A stretch of 26,747 nt of DNA from Firmicutes bacterium CAG:170 (GTDB taxonomy: Bacteria; Bacillota; Clostridia; Oscillospirales; Oscillospiraceae): the NCBI GenBank assembly GCA_000436735.1, contig FR887221.1:19454-46200 (forward strand), read 5' to 3'. Of this stretch, positions 16,256 to 23,915 are shown in pieces; the first letter of the stretch is position 1; the number at the start of each line of letters is the position of its first letter. The notes under the pieces are model-generated. The model made no database searches and was not told the origin of the DNA. It saw nothing but the letters and a program-made list of their open reading frames with translations. The translations under genes were made by a program, and so were the position numbers.

Positions 16256-16284
16256 TTGCAAGCGGCGTGCATCTGTGCTAAAAT
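16256..16284 (+). promoter_or_regulatory. polA promoter
   Basis: TTGCAA (16256-16261), a 17-base spacer, TAAAAT (16279-16284), with TG at 16276-16277 as an extended -10. Transcription should begin about 33 bases before the polA start. Confidence 0.82.
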
Positions 16285-16323
16285 AAACAAAATACGGACA
16301 TTGGAACGAAGAGGGAACGCATT

Positions 16324-18948
16324 ATGAAGCTCATGATTCTCGACGGCAACAGCATCCTTAACCGCGCATTTTACGGCGTGCGCATCCTGACCACCAAGGA
16401 GGGGCTCTGCACCAACGCCGTCTACGGCTTTCTGAATATTCTCGAGCGGCTTCGCAAGGAGGAAGCACCCGATGCGCTGTGCGTGGCGTTCGATCTCAAG
16501 GCGCCGACCTTCCGGCATTTGCAGTTCGACGGCTATAAGGCGACGCGTCATCCGATGCCGGAGGAGCTGGCCATGCAGCTTCCGTATATGAAGGACGTGC
16601 TGCGCGCGATGCGCATCCCGATCTACGAGTGCGAGGGCTGGGAGGCCGACGATGTTCTTGGCACGGTCGGAAGGCGCTGCGGCGAAGCGGGCTGGGACTG
16701 CGTGATCGTCACCGGCGACCGCGATAGCCTCCAGCTGATCGACGGGCATGTCGCGGTCAAGCTCATCACCAGCAAGGCCGGGCAGACGCTTACGACGCTC
16801 TACGACGAGGCGAAATTTACCGAGGAATACGGCTTTGAGCCGAAGCGCCTGATCGATCTCAAGAGCCTGATGGGCGACAGCTCGGACAACATTCCGGGTG
16901 TCGCGGGCGTCGGGCCGAAAACGGCCACGGGCCTGCTGCTCCAATACGGAACGCTCGACGGAATTTATGCGCATTTGTCTGAAATCAAGGAAAACCTGCG
17001 CAAGAAGCTGGAAACAGACCGCGATAAGGCGTATCTTTCCTACGATCTGGCGACCATCCGCTGCAACGCGCCGGTCGAATTCACGCCGGAGGCGAATCTG
17101 GTGCAGGAGCCGGACGGCGGCGCACTCTATGCGCTGTTCATGAAACTGGAATTTGTGAAGCTCATCGACCGCTATCATCTCCGTCCGGAGCTGAACCGCG
17201 CCGAGGAGAAAACGGAATACGTTCAGGGCGAGTGCTCCTCCGAGGCTCCGGAGACGGAGGTCCGCGCACGGGAGCTGCTTCAGGAGCTTGCGGCGCAGCC
17301 GTATGTGTCTGTGCTGGTTGACGAAGGGCTTACCGGCGTAGCGGCGGACATACCGGACGCCGGACGCATGGTGTATTTCAGCCGTGAGGCGCTGGGCGCA
17401 GCCTATGATGCGGTGCTGGCGGAGCTTTTCTCCGCGAAAATACGAAAGGCGTCGCATGACGTGAAATCGCTGATGCGGCGGCTGCTGGATGCCGGGCTTC
17501 CGGCGGAGGGCTTCGTTTTTGACACGGCGCTGGCCGCCTATCTCATCGATCCGACACAGGGTCACTATGAGCTGGAGCGCCTGACCGTTTCCTATCTGAA
17601 TTTTGAACCGTCGAAGCCGAACCCCGAGGAGGCAGGGGAGACTGCGGCGCGCCTCGGCGCGCTGTTCAGCCGCACGGCGTCCGTCTCCGCGCTTGTCGAG
17701 CCGATGCAGGAAAAGCTGCGCAGCATGGGGCTGGATGCGCTCTTCACGGACGTGGAGCTGCCACTGTGCGCGGTACTGGCGCGGATGGAGCACGAGGGCG
17801 TGGAGGTCGATCAGCTTGCGCTGCTGTCCTTCGGGCAGATGCTTGCCGAGCGGATCGAGCAGACGCAGGCGGCGGTCTACCGCTACGCGGGCGAGGAATT
17901 CAACATCAATTCCACCAAAATGCTGGGTGAGATCCTTTTTGACCGCCTCGGACTGCCGCCCGTCAAGAAAACTAAGAGCGGCTATTCGACGAACGCCGAC
18001 GTACTGGAGAAGCTGCGCGCAAAGCACCCCATCGTGCAGTGCGTGCTGGATTACCGGATGCTGACCAAGCTGAAATCGACCTACGCCGACGGCCTGCTCA
18101 AGCAGATCGCGGAGGATGGACGCATCCATACGACCTTCCAGAATCTCGTCACGGCGACGGGCCGCCTTTCCTCGACAGACCCGAATCTGCAAAACATTCC
18201 CGTCCGGACGGAGCTTGGCAGCGAGATCCGGAAGATGTTCGTCCCGCGTGAGGGCTGGGTGTTCGTGGATGCGGACTACAGCCAGATCGAGCTGCGCGTT
18301 CTCGCGCACATCGCGGACGACAAGCGGATGCAGGAGGCGTTTACCTCCGGGACGGATATCCACACCGCGACGGCGGCACAGGTTTTCGGCGTTGCGCCGG
18401 AGAATGTGACGCCGCTGATGCGCCGTCACGCCAAGGCCGTCAATTTTGGCATCGTTTACGGCATTTCCGCCTTCTCTCTTTCGGAGGATATCGGCGTCTC
18501 AGTGCCGGAGGCCAAGGCGTATATCGAAAGCTATCTGCGCAACTATGAGGGCGTGCGCGAATATATGAAGCGGATCGTCGAGCAGGCGAAGCGCGACGGC
18601 TATGTGACCACGCTTCTCGGGCGGCGGCGGGAGCTGCCGGAGCTGAAAAGCAGCAACTTCAACATCCGCTCCTTCGGAGAGCGCGTCGCGCTCAATACGC
18701 CGATCCAGGGAACGGCGGCGGATATCATCAAGATCGCCATGATCCGCGTGGATAATGCGCTTCGCAGGAAGAAGCTCCGCGCGAGGCTGATTTTGCAGGT
18801 ACACGACGAGCTGATCGTCGAATGTCCGCTGGAGGAACAGCAGACAGTCGCGGAGCTGGTCAAATACGAGATGGAGCATGTGATGCAGCTGCACGTTCCG
18901 CTGCTGGCGGAGGCAAAGTGCGGCGCAAGCTGGTATGAGGCGAAATGA
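16324..18948 (+). CDS. polA: DNA polymerase I
   Basis: A-family polymerase of 874 residues for Okazaki-fragment processing and gap repair. The 5'-nuclease domain (about 1-290) has LILDGNSILNRAFYG-like start residues, the acidic cluster EGWEADDVLGT and TGDRDSLQL, and the helix-hairpin-helix GVAGVGPKTA. The middle region (about 310-470) occupies the 3'-5' exonuclease place but lacks the D-x-E of motif I and the Y-x3-D of motif III, so proofreading is probably lost, as in Bacillus Pol I. The polymerase domain is intact: motif A VDADYSQIELR (Asp649), motif B RRHAKAVNFGIVYG, motif C QVHDE (Asp828). ATG 16324 begins MKLMILDGN. The stop overlaps the rimI start. Confidence 0.98.
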   Translation: MKLMILDGNSILNRAFYGVRILTTKEGLCTNAVYGFLNILERLRKEEAPDALCVAFDLKAPTFRHLQFDGYKATRHPMPEELAMQLPYMKDVLRAMRIPIYECEGWEADDVLGTVGRRCGEAGWDCVIVTGDRDSLQLIDGHVAVKLITSKAGQTLTTLYDEAKFTEEYGFEPKRLIDLKSLMGDSSDNIPGVAGVGPKTATGLLLQYGTLDGIYAHLSEIKENLRKKLETDRDKAYLSYDLATIRCNAPVEFTPEANLVQEPDGGALYALFMKLEFVKLIDRYHLRPELNRAEEKTEYVQGECSSEAPETEVRARELLQELAAQPYVSVLVDEGLTGVAADIPDAGRMVYFSREALGAAYDAVLAELFSAKIRKASHDVKSLMRRLLDAGLPAEGFVFDTALAAYLIDPTQGHYELERLTVSYLNFEPSKPNPEEAGETAARLGALFSRTASVSALVEPMQEKLRSMGLDALFTDVELPLCAVLARMEHEGVEVDQLALLSFGQMLAERIEQTQAAVYRYAGEEFNINSTKMLGEILFDRLGLPPVKKTKSGYSTNADVLEKLRAKHPIVQCVLDYRMLTKLKSTYADGLLKQIAEDGRIHTTFQNLVTATGRLSSTDPNLQNIPVRTELGSEIRKMFVPREGWVFVDADYSQIELRVLAHIADDKRMQEAFTSGTDIHTATAAQVFGVAPENVTPLMRRHAKAVNFGIVYGISAFSLSEDIGVSVPEAKAYIESYLRNYEGVREYMKRIVEQAKRDGYVTTLLGRRRELPELKSSNFNIRSFGERVALNTPIQGTAADIIKIAMIRVDNALRRKKLRARLILQVHDELIVECPLEEQQTVAELVKYEMEHVMQLHVPLLAEAKCGASWYEAK

Positions 18949-19394
18949 TGAAATATGAGATCCTGCCCATGCAGGCGCGGCATGTGCCGCAGATCGCGGC
19001 ACTGGAAAGGCTCTGCTTCTCCGACCCGTGGAACGAGGCGGCGGTCGGCGGGGAGCTTGAAAACCCGCTGAGCCTCTGGCTCGTCGCGGAGCAGAACGGA
19101 GCTGTGCTCGGCTACGTCGGGAGCCAGATGGTCCCGCCGGAGGCGGACATGATGAACATTGCCGTTGCGCCGGAGGCGCGGCGGCAAGGCATTGCGGAGG
19201 CACTGATCGGCGAACTGATCTGCTGCCTTTCCGCAAACGGCGTGACGAGCCTGTCCCTGGAGGTGCGAGCTTCCAACGCGGCTGCACGGAGCCTCTATGA
19301 AAAGCTGGGCTTCCGGCAGGCCGGCCTGCGGCCCAATTACTATTTTCATCCGAAGGAGGATGCGTGCATCCTCAGAAAGGACTGGACGCTATGA
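18945..19394 (+). CDS. rimI: ribosomal protein uS18-alanine N-acetyltransferase (GNAT)
   Basis: GNAT acetyltransferase of 149 residues (148 if ATG 18948 is used). The acetyl-CoA loop is VAPEARRQGIAEALI (R/Q-x-x-G-x-A), preceded by the strand MMNIAV and followed by SLEVRASNAAARSLYEKLGF, a typical RimI ending. The early FSDPWNEAAV also fits RimI. RimI acetylates the N-terminus of ribosomal protein uS18 in E. coli; in many bacteria the gene clusters with tsaB, tsaE and tsaD. Here it is between polA (4-base overlap at its start) and tsaD (4-base ATGA overlap at its end). The tsaD neighbour supports the name, but GNAT function calls carry some doubt. Confidence 0.88.
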   Translation: MMKYEILPMQARHVPQIAALERLCFSDPWNEAAVGGELENPLSLWLVAEQNGAVLGYVGSQMVPPEADMMNIAVAPEARRQGIAEALIGELICCLSANGVTSLSLEVRASNAAARSLYEKLGFRQAGLRPNYYFHPKEDACILRKDWTL

Positions 19395-20401
19395 ATATTC
19401 TATCGGTGGAATCCTCCTGCGACGAAACTGCCGTCGCCATCGTGCGTGATGGACGTGAAATTCTGACCGACTGCATCGCTTCGCAGGTCGAGATCCACAA
19501 GCTTTACGGCGGCGTGGTGCCGGAGATCGCCTCGCGGAAGCACATTGAGGCGATCTACGCGCTGGCAGATCAGGCCCTCGAGACTGCGCAGCTGACGCGG
19601 AAGGACATTGATGCGGTTGCCGTGACCTATGCGCCGGGACTGATCGGCGCAGTTCTGGTTGGCGTGAACTTTGCGAAGGCGGCGGCCCTTGCGCTGGATG
19701 TGCCGCTGGTGCCGGTGCATCACATCCGCGGACATATTGCGGCAAATTATCTGGCGTATCCGGAGCTGGAGCCGCCGTTCGTCTGCCTTGTCGTTTCCGG
19801 CGGACACAGTCTGATCGTGGACGTGCAGGATTACACGAAAATGCGCATCCTCGGCACGACGCGCGACGACGCGGCGGGGGAATGCTTCGATAAGGTCGCC
19901 CGCGTGCTTGGAATGCCGTATCCCGGCGGCGCTGCTCTCGACCGTCAGGCAAAGCTTGGCGACGACGAAAAATACCCCATGCCGCACAGCCACGTTGCGG
20001 GCTGCGAGCTGGATATGTCCTTCTCCGGCCTCAAAACAGCGGCGCTCAATCTCATTCACAACGCAGAGCAGAAGGGCGAGACGCTGGACATTCCGTCGCT
20101 GTGTGCGTCGTTTTCCAAGGCGGTCAGCGATACGCTGGTGCCGCGCACGATGCAGGCGCTGCGGATGACCGGTTACCGGAAGCTTGCCATTGCCGGCGGC
20201 GTTGCCGCCAACTCCCGCATCCGTCAGGATTTTGAGAATTCCTGCCGCAAAGAGGAAATTGCGCTTTACAGGCCGCCGCTGAGCCTCTGCGGCGATAACG
20301 GTGCGATGATCGGCAGTCAGGGCTACTATGAATATCTGGCCGGTACGCGCGGCGATCAGACGCTCAACGCCTATGCGACGCGCTCGATCGAGCTTGGGTG
20401 A
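19391..20401 (+). CDS. tsaD: tRNA N6-adenosine threonylcarbamoyltransferase TsaD
   Basis: Catalytic subunit that transfers threonylcarbamoyl to A37 of ANN-decoding tRNAs, working with TsaB and TsaE. The product is 336 residues. SVESSCDETAVAIV opens the ASKHA fold. The metal ligands are His111 and His115 in HHIRGH, and SGGHSLIV, GECFDKVAR and GGVAANSRIR are family signatures. ATG 19391 overlaps the rimI stop (ATGA); an earlier ATG at 19364 would add residues that do not fit the family. Partner genes tsaB and tsaE are not in this window and must be elsewhere. The SdpI-like gene follows 13 bases after the stop. Confidence 0.98.
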   Translation: MNILSVESSCDETAVAIVRDGREILTDCIASQVEIHKLYGGVVPEIASRKHIEAIYALADQALETAQLTRKDIDAVAVTYAPGLIGAVLVGVNFAKAAALALDVPLVPVHHIRGHIAANYLAYPELEPPFVCLVVSGGHSLIVDVQDYTKMRILGTTRDDAAGECFDKVARVLGMPYPGGAALDRQAKLGDDEKYPMPHSHVAGCELDMSFSGLKTAALNLIHNAEQKGETLDIPSLCASFSKAVSDTLVPRTMQALRMTGYRKLAIAGGVAANSRIRQDFENSCRKEEIALYRPPLSLCGDNGAMIGSQGYYEYLAGTRGDQTLNAYATRSIELG

Positions 20402-20414
20402 GGAGAAATAAACG

Positions 20415-20804
20415 ATGGGCTTTTGGATCTTTATGCTGGTGATGGTGCTGCTTCTGCCCGCGAGTATGCTGGGCCTTGGACGCTGGTTTATGAAGCAGGC
20501 GCCCGGGAAAATCAATTACGTTTTTGGATACCGGACGCGCCGCTCCATGAAGAATCCGGAAACATGGGCCTTTGCGCATCATTATTTCGGGCGCATCTGG
20601 TATATCTGCGGCCTTGTCAGCCTGCCGCTGAGCATTGCCGCGATGCTCCTTGTGCTTGGACGAGGCACGGATGCGGTCTCCGCCGTCGGAAGCGTCCTGT
20701 GCTGCGTACAGCTGATTCCGGTCGTCTGTGCGATCATCCCCACGGAGCGTGCGCTTCGGCGGGAATTTGACGACGACGGAAACCGGAGAAGCAGCGAAAA
20801 ATAG
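20415..20804 (+). CDS. SdpI-like small membrane protein
   Basis: Protein of 129 residues with hydrophobic helices near residues 2-22, 62-82 and 88-108. Between helices 1 and 2 it carries FGYRTRRSMKNPETWAFAHHYFG, cited here in part as FGYRTRRSMKNPETW, the signature of the SdpI/YhfL family. SdpI in Bacillus subtilis gives immunity to the SdpC toxin and signals to SdpR, but most clostridial members are short, as here, and have no known role. The family's SdpI form is longer (about 200 residues), so only the C-terminal-type domain is present. GAGGAGA just after the tsaD stop is its ribosome binding site, so it probably ends the polA-rimI-tsaD transcript. No toxin gene is adjacent. Confidence 0.8.
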   Translation: MGFWIFMLVMVLLLPASMLGLGRWFMKQAPGKINYVFGYRTRRSMKNPETWAFAHHYFGRIWYICGLVSLPLSIAAMLLVLGRGTDAVSAVGSVLCCVQLIPVVCAIIPTERALRREFDDDGNRRSSEK

Positions 20805-20812
20805 GGATTCTG

Positions 20813-20836
20813 CGCCGCAGGCATTTGCCTGCGGCG
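20813..20836 (+). terminator. hairpin ending the polA-rimI-tsaD-SdpI-like run
   Basis: CGCCGCAGGCA (20813-20823) pairs with TGCCTGCGGCG (20826-20836), a GC-rich 10-11 bp stem 9 bases after the stop codon. The following TATGCTTTTGCT is an imperfect U-tract. Confidence 0.6.
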
Positions 20837-21123
20837 TATGCTTTTGCTGAGAAAAATGTTTACAAAAGAATGACAAGATTCCTGCATAATTGCGTTATGT
20901 CAACGAAAATTGCAAAACGATGAAATGAAGAACCACGTTTGCGGGAATTCATATATCTGGCAATCCGGCGAAAATCCATTGTGGAGGCAAGAAAAAATTG
21001 CTGTGGACAAATCTGTTGACAGTGTGAATAACTTCTGCACAGCCGCCGTCAGGTTATGATTACGGTGAACCGAACAGATGCGCGAGGACACATTTCATTC
21101 TGAATGGAAATGCAGGGCGCTCC
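20837..21123. other. gene-free AT-richer stretch with DnaA-box-like 9-mers
   Basis: No convincing ORF is present on either strand. Three 9-mers follow one another on the + strand: TGTGGACAA (21002-21010), TGTTGACAG (21014-21022) and TGTGAATAA (21023-21031). The last is an exact TTATNCACA box on the minus strand, the first has one mismatch, and the middle one is poor (three mismatches). A hairpin CATTTCATT with AATGGAAATG (21091-21112, one bulge) lies further on. I see no tRNA and no recognised riboswitch. Confidence 0.4.
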
Positions 21124-21152
21124 TTTTCAAGTGCGGCGCGCTGTGATATAAT
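21124..21152 (+). promoter_or_regulatory. promoter of the amidase-radA-HD operon
   Basis: TTTTCA (21124-21129), a 17-base spacer, TATAAT (21147-21152) with TG at 21144-21145. The 11-mer TGTGATATAAT is identical to that of the lipoprotein/two-component promoter at 3845-3855. Confidence 0.78.
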
Positions 21153-21200
21153 CATCATGAAATTGCACGGCGGGCCATAAGCTTTTCCGAGGTGAAGCCT

Positions 21201-21926
21201 ATGGATCGAAAAAATCAGCGCATTCTGGCAGCGGCGCTGCTGGCCGGAGCTTTGTTTTTGTGTGCGTTTCCGCTTCTGCGAACGCCCGAGGCCGCGGAGG
21301 CGGCGGCCTTCCTGCCGGAGACGCCGGTAACGGTCATTCTCGACGCCGGACACGGCGGCGAGGACGGCGGCGCATCGACGGCGGATGGCGTTCTGGAAAG
21401 CGGGATCAATCTGGAAATCGCGCTGCGGCTGCGCGACCTGCTTGCGTTTGCGGGCGTCGATACGCAAATGATCCGCGATACGGATACAGCGGTCTATTCC
21501 GGCGATTGCCGGACCATTTCGCAGAAAAAGGTCTCCGACCTGAAAAACCGCGCTTCCATGGTGAACGCGGTGGAAAACGGCCTGCTGGTCAGCATCCATC
21601 AGAATTACTTCGAGCAGACCAAGTATTGCGGCGCGCAGGCGTTCTTTGCAAAGACAGACGGCAGCAAGGCGCTTGCGGAGCGCATCCAGCAGTCCCTTCG
21701 GGAGAATGTGGACGCCGCGAATCACCGGCAGTGCAAGCCGTCGCAGTCCGTCTATCTGATGGAGCACATCGAATGCACCGGCGTCCTGATCGAGTGCGGC
21801 TTCCTCTCCAATTATGAAGAAGCGAAGCGCTTGCAGACCGACGCCTATCAGAAGAAGCTTTCCGCCGCCATCTGCGGCGCGATCACAGAATATCTTTCCG
21901 AAAGAGAAGAGAGACATGAAATCTAA
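21201..21926 (+). CDS. cwlD: N-acetylmuramoyl-L-alanine amidase, CwlD-like
   Basis: Zinc amidase (Amidase_3) of 241 residues that cuts the bond between MurNAc and the stem peptide. A single N-terminal hydrophobic segment (about residues 8-26) should export or anchor it. Zinc ligands are His51 in DAGHGGEDGG, Glu66 in ESGINLE and His133 in SIHQNYF; the catalytic Glu198 is in LIECGFLSN. With one catalytic domain and no SPOR or SH3 repeats, it resembles CwlD, which makes muramic-delta-lactam in spore cortex. That assignment is by architecture, so the symbol is tentative. GAGGTG (21189-21194) precedes ATG 21201. Its 3' end overlaps radA by 11 bases. Confidence 0.85.
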   Translation: MDRKNQRILAAALLAGALFLCAFPLLRTPEAAEAAAFLPETPVTVILDAGHGGEDGGASTADGVLESGINLEIALRLRDLLAFAGVDTQMIRDTDTAVYSGDCRTISQKKVSDLKNRASMVNAVENGLLVSIHQNYFEQTKYCGAQAFFAKTDGSKALAERIQQSLRENVDAANHRQCKPSQSVYLMEHIECTGVLIECGFLSNYEEAKRLQTDAYQKKLSAAICGAITEYLSEREERHEI

Positions 21927-23274
21927 AACTGTTTTTTACTGCAAAAACTGCGGCAATGAGTTCCCGCGCTGGCAGGGGCAGTGTCCCGCCTGCGGCGCGT
22001 GGAATTCCATCGAGGAATTTGTCCAGAAGCCGGCGTCCGCCGCAAAGGGGAAGAGCGCCGCGCCCGGCGGAAAGCCGTCCGTCCGGACGCTCCGCGAGGT
22101 CGATACCGAACAGGAGCTTCGGTTTTCCACAGGGCTGGGGGAGCTTGACCGCGTTCTTGGCGGGGGCGGCGTGCGCGGTTCGCTGGTGCTCGTCGGCGGT
22201 GCGCCGGGCATCGGCAAATCGACGCTGCTGCTTCAGATCTGCGCCTATCTCGGGAAAAGTCAGCGGATTTTGTACGTTTCCGGCGAGGAAAGTGAACGCC
22301 AGATCAAAATGCGTGCCGACCGGCTCGACGTGGAAAGCGAAAATCTGCTTCTGCTTTCCGAGACCGACGTGACGACCATTGTGGAGACCGTCCGCGAGGT
22401 CGCGCCGGATATCCTGATTGCCGACTCCATCCAGACGCTCTATAACCCCGAAAGCACCTCCACGCCCGGCAGCGTCAGTCAGGTCAAGGACTGCACCATG
22501 GCGCTCATGCAGCTGGCCAAGGGCAGCGGTGTGACCGTCTTTGTCGTCGGACATGTCAACAAGGAGGGCGCTATCGCCGGGCCGAAGGTGCTCGAGCACA
22601 TGGTGGACTGCGTGCTTTATTTTGAGGGCGAGCAGTCCAGCAATTACCGCATCCTCCGTGCGGCAAAAAACCGTTTCGGCTCCACGAACGAGATCGGCGT
22701 GTTTGAAATGGAAGAGCACGGGCTGATCGAGGTGCCGAATCCCTCCGAGATGCTGCTCGCGGGCCGCCCGATCGGCGCGCCGGGAACGTGCGTCGCCTGC
22801 GCTATGGAGGGCAGCAGGCCGGTCATGGCGGAGGTGCAGGCACTCGTCGCAAGGACGAGCTTCAATGTGCCGCGCCGCACGACCGACGGCTTTGACTTCA
22901 ACCGCGCAAATCTCCTGCTGGCCGTCGCGGAAAAGCGCGGCGGACTGAGCATCGGCATGTGCGACGCCTATATCAACGTGATCGGCGGCTTGCAGCTGGA
23001 TGAGCCGGCGGCCGATCTGGCGCTGGTGCTGGCGGTGGCCTCAAGCTACCGGGACAAGCCCATAGACGCGAAAACAACGGCAATCGGCGAAGTTGGCCTG
23101 ACCGGCGAAATTCGCTCCGTGACAGCGCTCCAGCAGCGCCTGAGCGAGGCGGCACGCCTCGGCTTTACACACTGCCTCATCCCGCGCCACGGCACGCAGC
23201 AGATCACGGCTCCGTCCGGCATGGAGCTGATCCGGGTGCGGAATATCCGCGAGGCGATTGAATTTTCACTGTAA
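21916..23274 (+). CDS. radA: DNA repair protein RadA (Sms)
   Basis: RecA-related ATPase and branch-migration helicase of 452 residues, acting in recombination and repair. The N-terminal zinc finger is CKNCG with CPACG (residues 9-30 area). Walker A is GGAPGIGKST, Walker B is ILIADSIQT, and the RadA-specific KNRFGST motif is present. The C-terminal third is the Lon-protease-like domain (FDFNRANLLLAV, then GEVGLTGEIRSV). ATG 21916 starts MKSKTVFYCKNCG, the normal RadA beginning; an upstream start would add 34 unrelated residues. It overlaps the end of the amidase gene, implying coupling, and is followed after 12 bases by the HD-domain gene. Confidence 0.97.
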   Translation: MKSKTVFYCKNCGNEFPRWQGQCPACGAWNSIEEFVQKPASAAKGKSAAPGGKPSVRTLREVDTEQELRFSTGLGELDRVLGGGGVRGSLVLVGGAPGIGKSTLLLQICAYLGKSQRILYVSGEESERQIKMRADRLDVESENLLLLSETDVTTIVETVREVAPDILIADSIQTLYNPESTSTPGSVSQVKDCTMALMQLAKGSGVTVFVVGHVNKEGAIAGPKVLEHMVDCVLYFEGEQSSNYRILRAAKNRFGSTNEIGVFEMEEHGLIEVPNPSEMLLAGRPIGAPGTCVACAMEGSRPVMAEVQALVARTSFNVPRRTTDGFDFNRANLLLAVAEKRGGLSIGMCDAYINVIGGLQLDEPAADLALVLAVASSYRDKPIDAKTTAIGEVGLTGEIRSVTALQQRLSEAARLGFTHCLIPRHGTQQITAPSGMELIRVRNIREAIEFSL

Positions 23275-23286
23275 GGAGAGAACGAT

Positions 23287-23862
23287 ATGGAAGCGAGAAG
23301 CTTGATCGACGCACTGAGCGTCGCGGAGCGGCTCAAGGACGTGACGCGTCACTGCTGCACCTCCGGCGGACGGCATGAGAGCGTTGCGGAGCACAGCTGG
23401 CGGCTGGCCCTCATGGCCTACTGGGTGAGCGATGAGTTTCCGGAGCTGGACACGGCGAAGGTCATAAAAATGTGCCTCATCCATGATCTGGGCGAGGCAT
23501 TCACGGGTGATATCCCGACGTTTGAAAAGAGCGATTCCGACGAAAAGCATGAAGAGCAGCTGCTCCTGCAATGGACGGCCTCGCTGCCGGAGCCGTTCTG
23601 CACGGAAATGACGGCGCTTTATCAGGAGATGGCGGCGCGGCAGACGCCGGAGTCGAAGCTCTACAAGGCGCTGGACAATCTCGAGGCCGTCATTCAGCAC
23701 AACGAGTCCGATATTTCGACGTGGCTCCCGCTGGAATACACGCTGAACATGACCTACGGCGACGACAAGGTCGCTTTTTCGGAGTATCTGAAGGGCCTCC
23801 GGGCGGAGATCCGTGCGGATACGCAAAAGAAGATCGACGAGGCGCAGTGCATAACGCTCTGA
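23287..23862 (+). CDS. HD-domain phosphohydrolase, YfbR-like 5'-nucleotidase
   Basis: Protein of 191 residues with the HD metal-binding set: His36 in AEHSWR, His66-Asp67 in LIHDLGE and Asp130 in ALDNLEA. Both the order and spacing match E. coli YfbR (H33, H68, D69, D137), a 5'-deoxynucleotidase acting on dNMPs. YfbR-type activity would help control dNTP pools, which fits a neighbourhood rich in DNA repair genes, but other members of the HD_3 family have different substrates and this is inference. A good AAGGAGAG site at 23273-23281 precedes ATG 23287. The stop is followed by a strong terminator, so this is the last gene of the operon. Confidence 0.88.
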   Translation: MEARSLIDALSVAERLKDVTRHCCTSGGRHESVAEHSWRLALMAYWVSDEFPELDTAKVIKMCLIHDLGEAFTGDIPTFEKSDSDEKHEEQLLLQWTASLPEPFCTEMTALYQEMAARQTPESKLYKALDNLEAVIQHNESDISTWLPLEYTLNMTYGDDKVAFSEYLKGLRAEIRADTQKKIDEAQCITL

Positions 23863-23880
23863 GCAGCAAGCGGAATAAAG

Positions 23881-23910
23881 CAGTGGCCGGAACTTGTGTT
23901 CCGGCCACTG
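23881..23910. terminator. bidirectional hairpin between convergent genes
   Basis: CAGTGGCCGGAAC (23881-23893) pairs perfectly with GTTCCGGCCACTG (23898-23910) around TTGT, a 13-bp stem. It lies 18 bases after the HD gene stop and just beyond the stop of the convergent minus-strand gene. The minus strand continues as CTTTATT, a fair U-tract; the + strand U-tract is poor. Confidence 0.8.
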
Positions 23911-23915
23911 TCCGT

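Noticed and set aside
21002..21031. Chromosomal replication origin
   Set aside because: Only one exact DnaA box, no dnaA/dnaN/recF genes and no clear AT-rich unwinding region; reported only as a weak box cluster.
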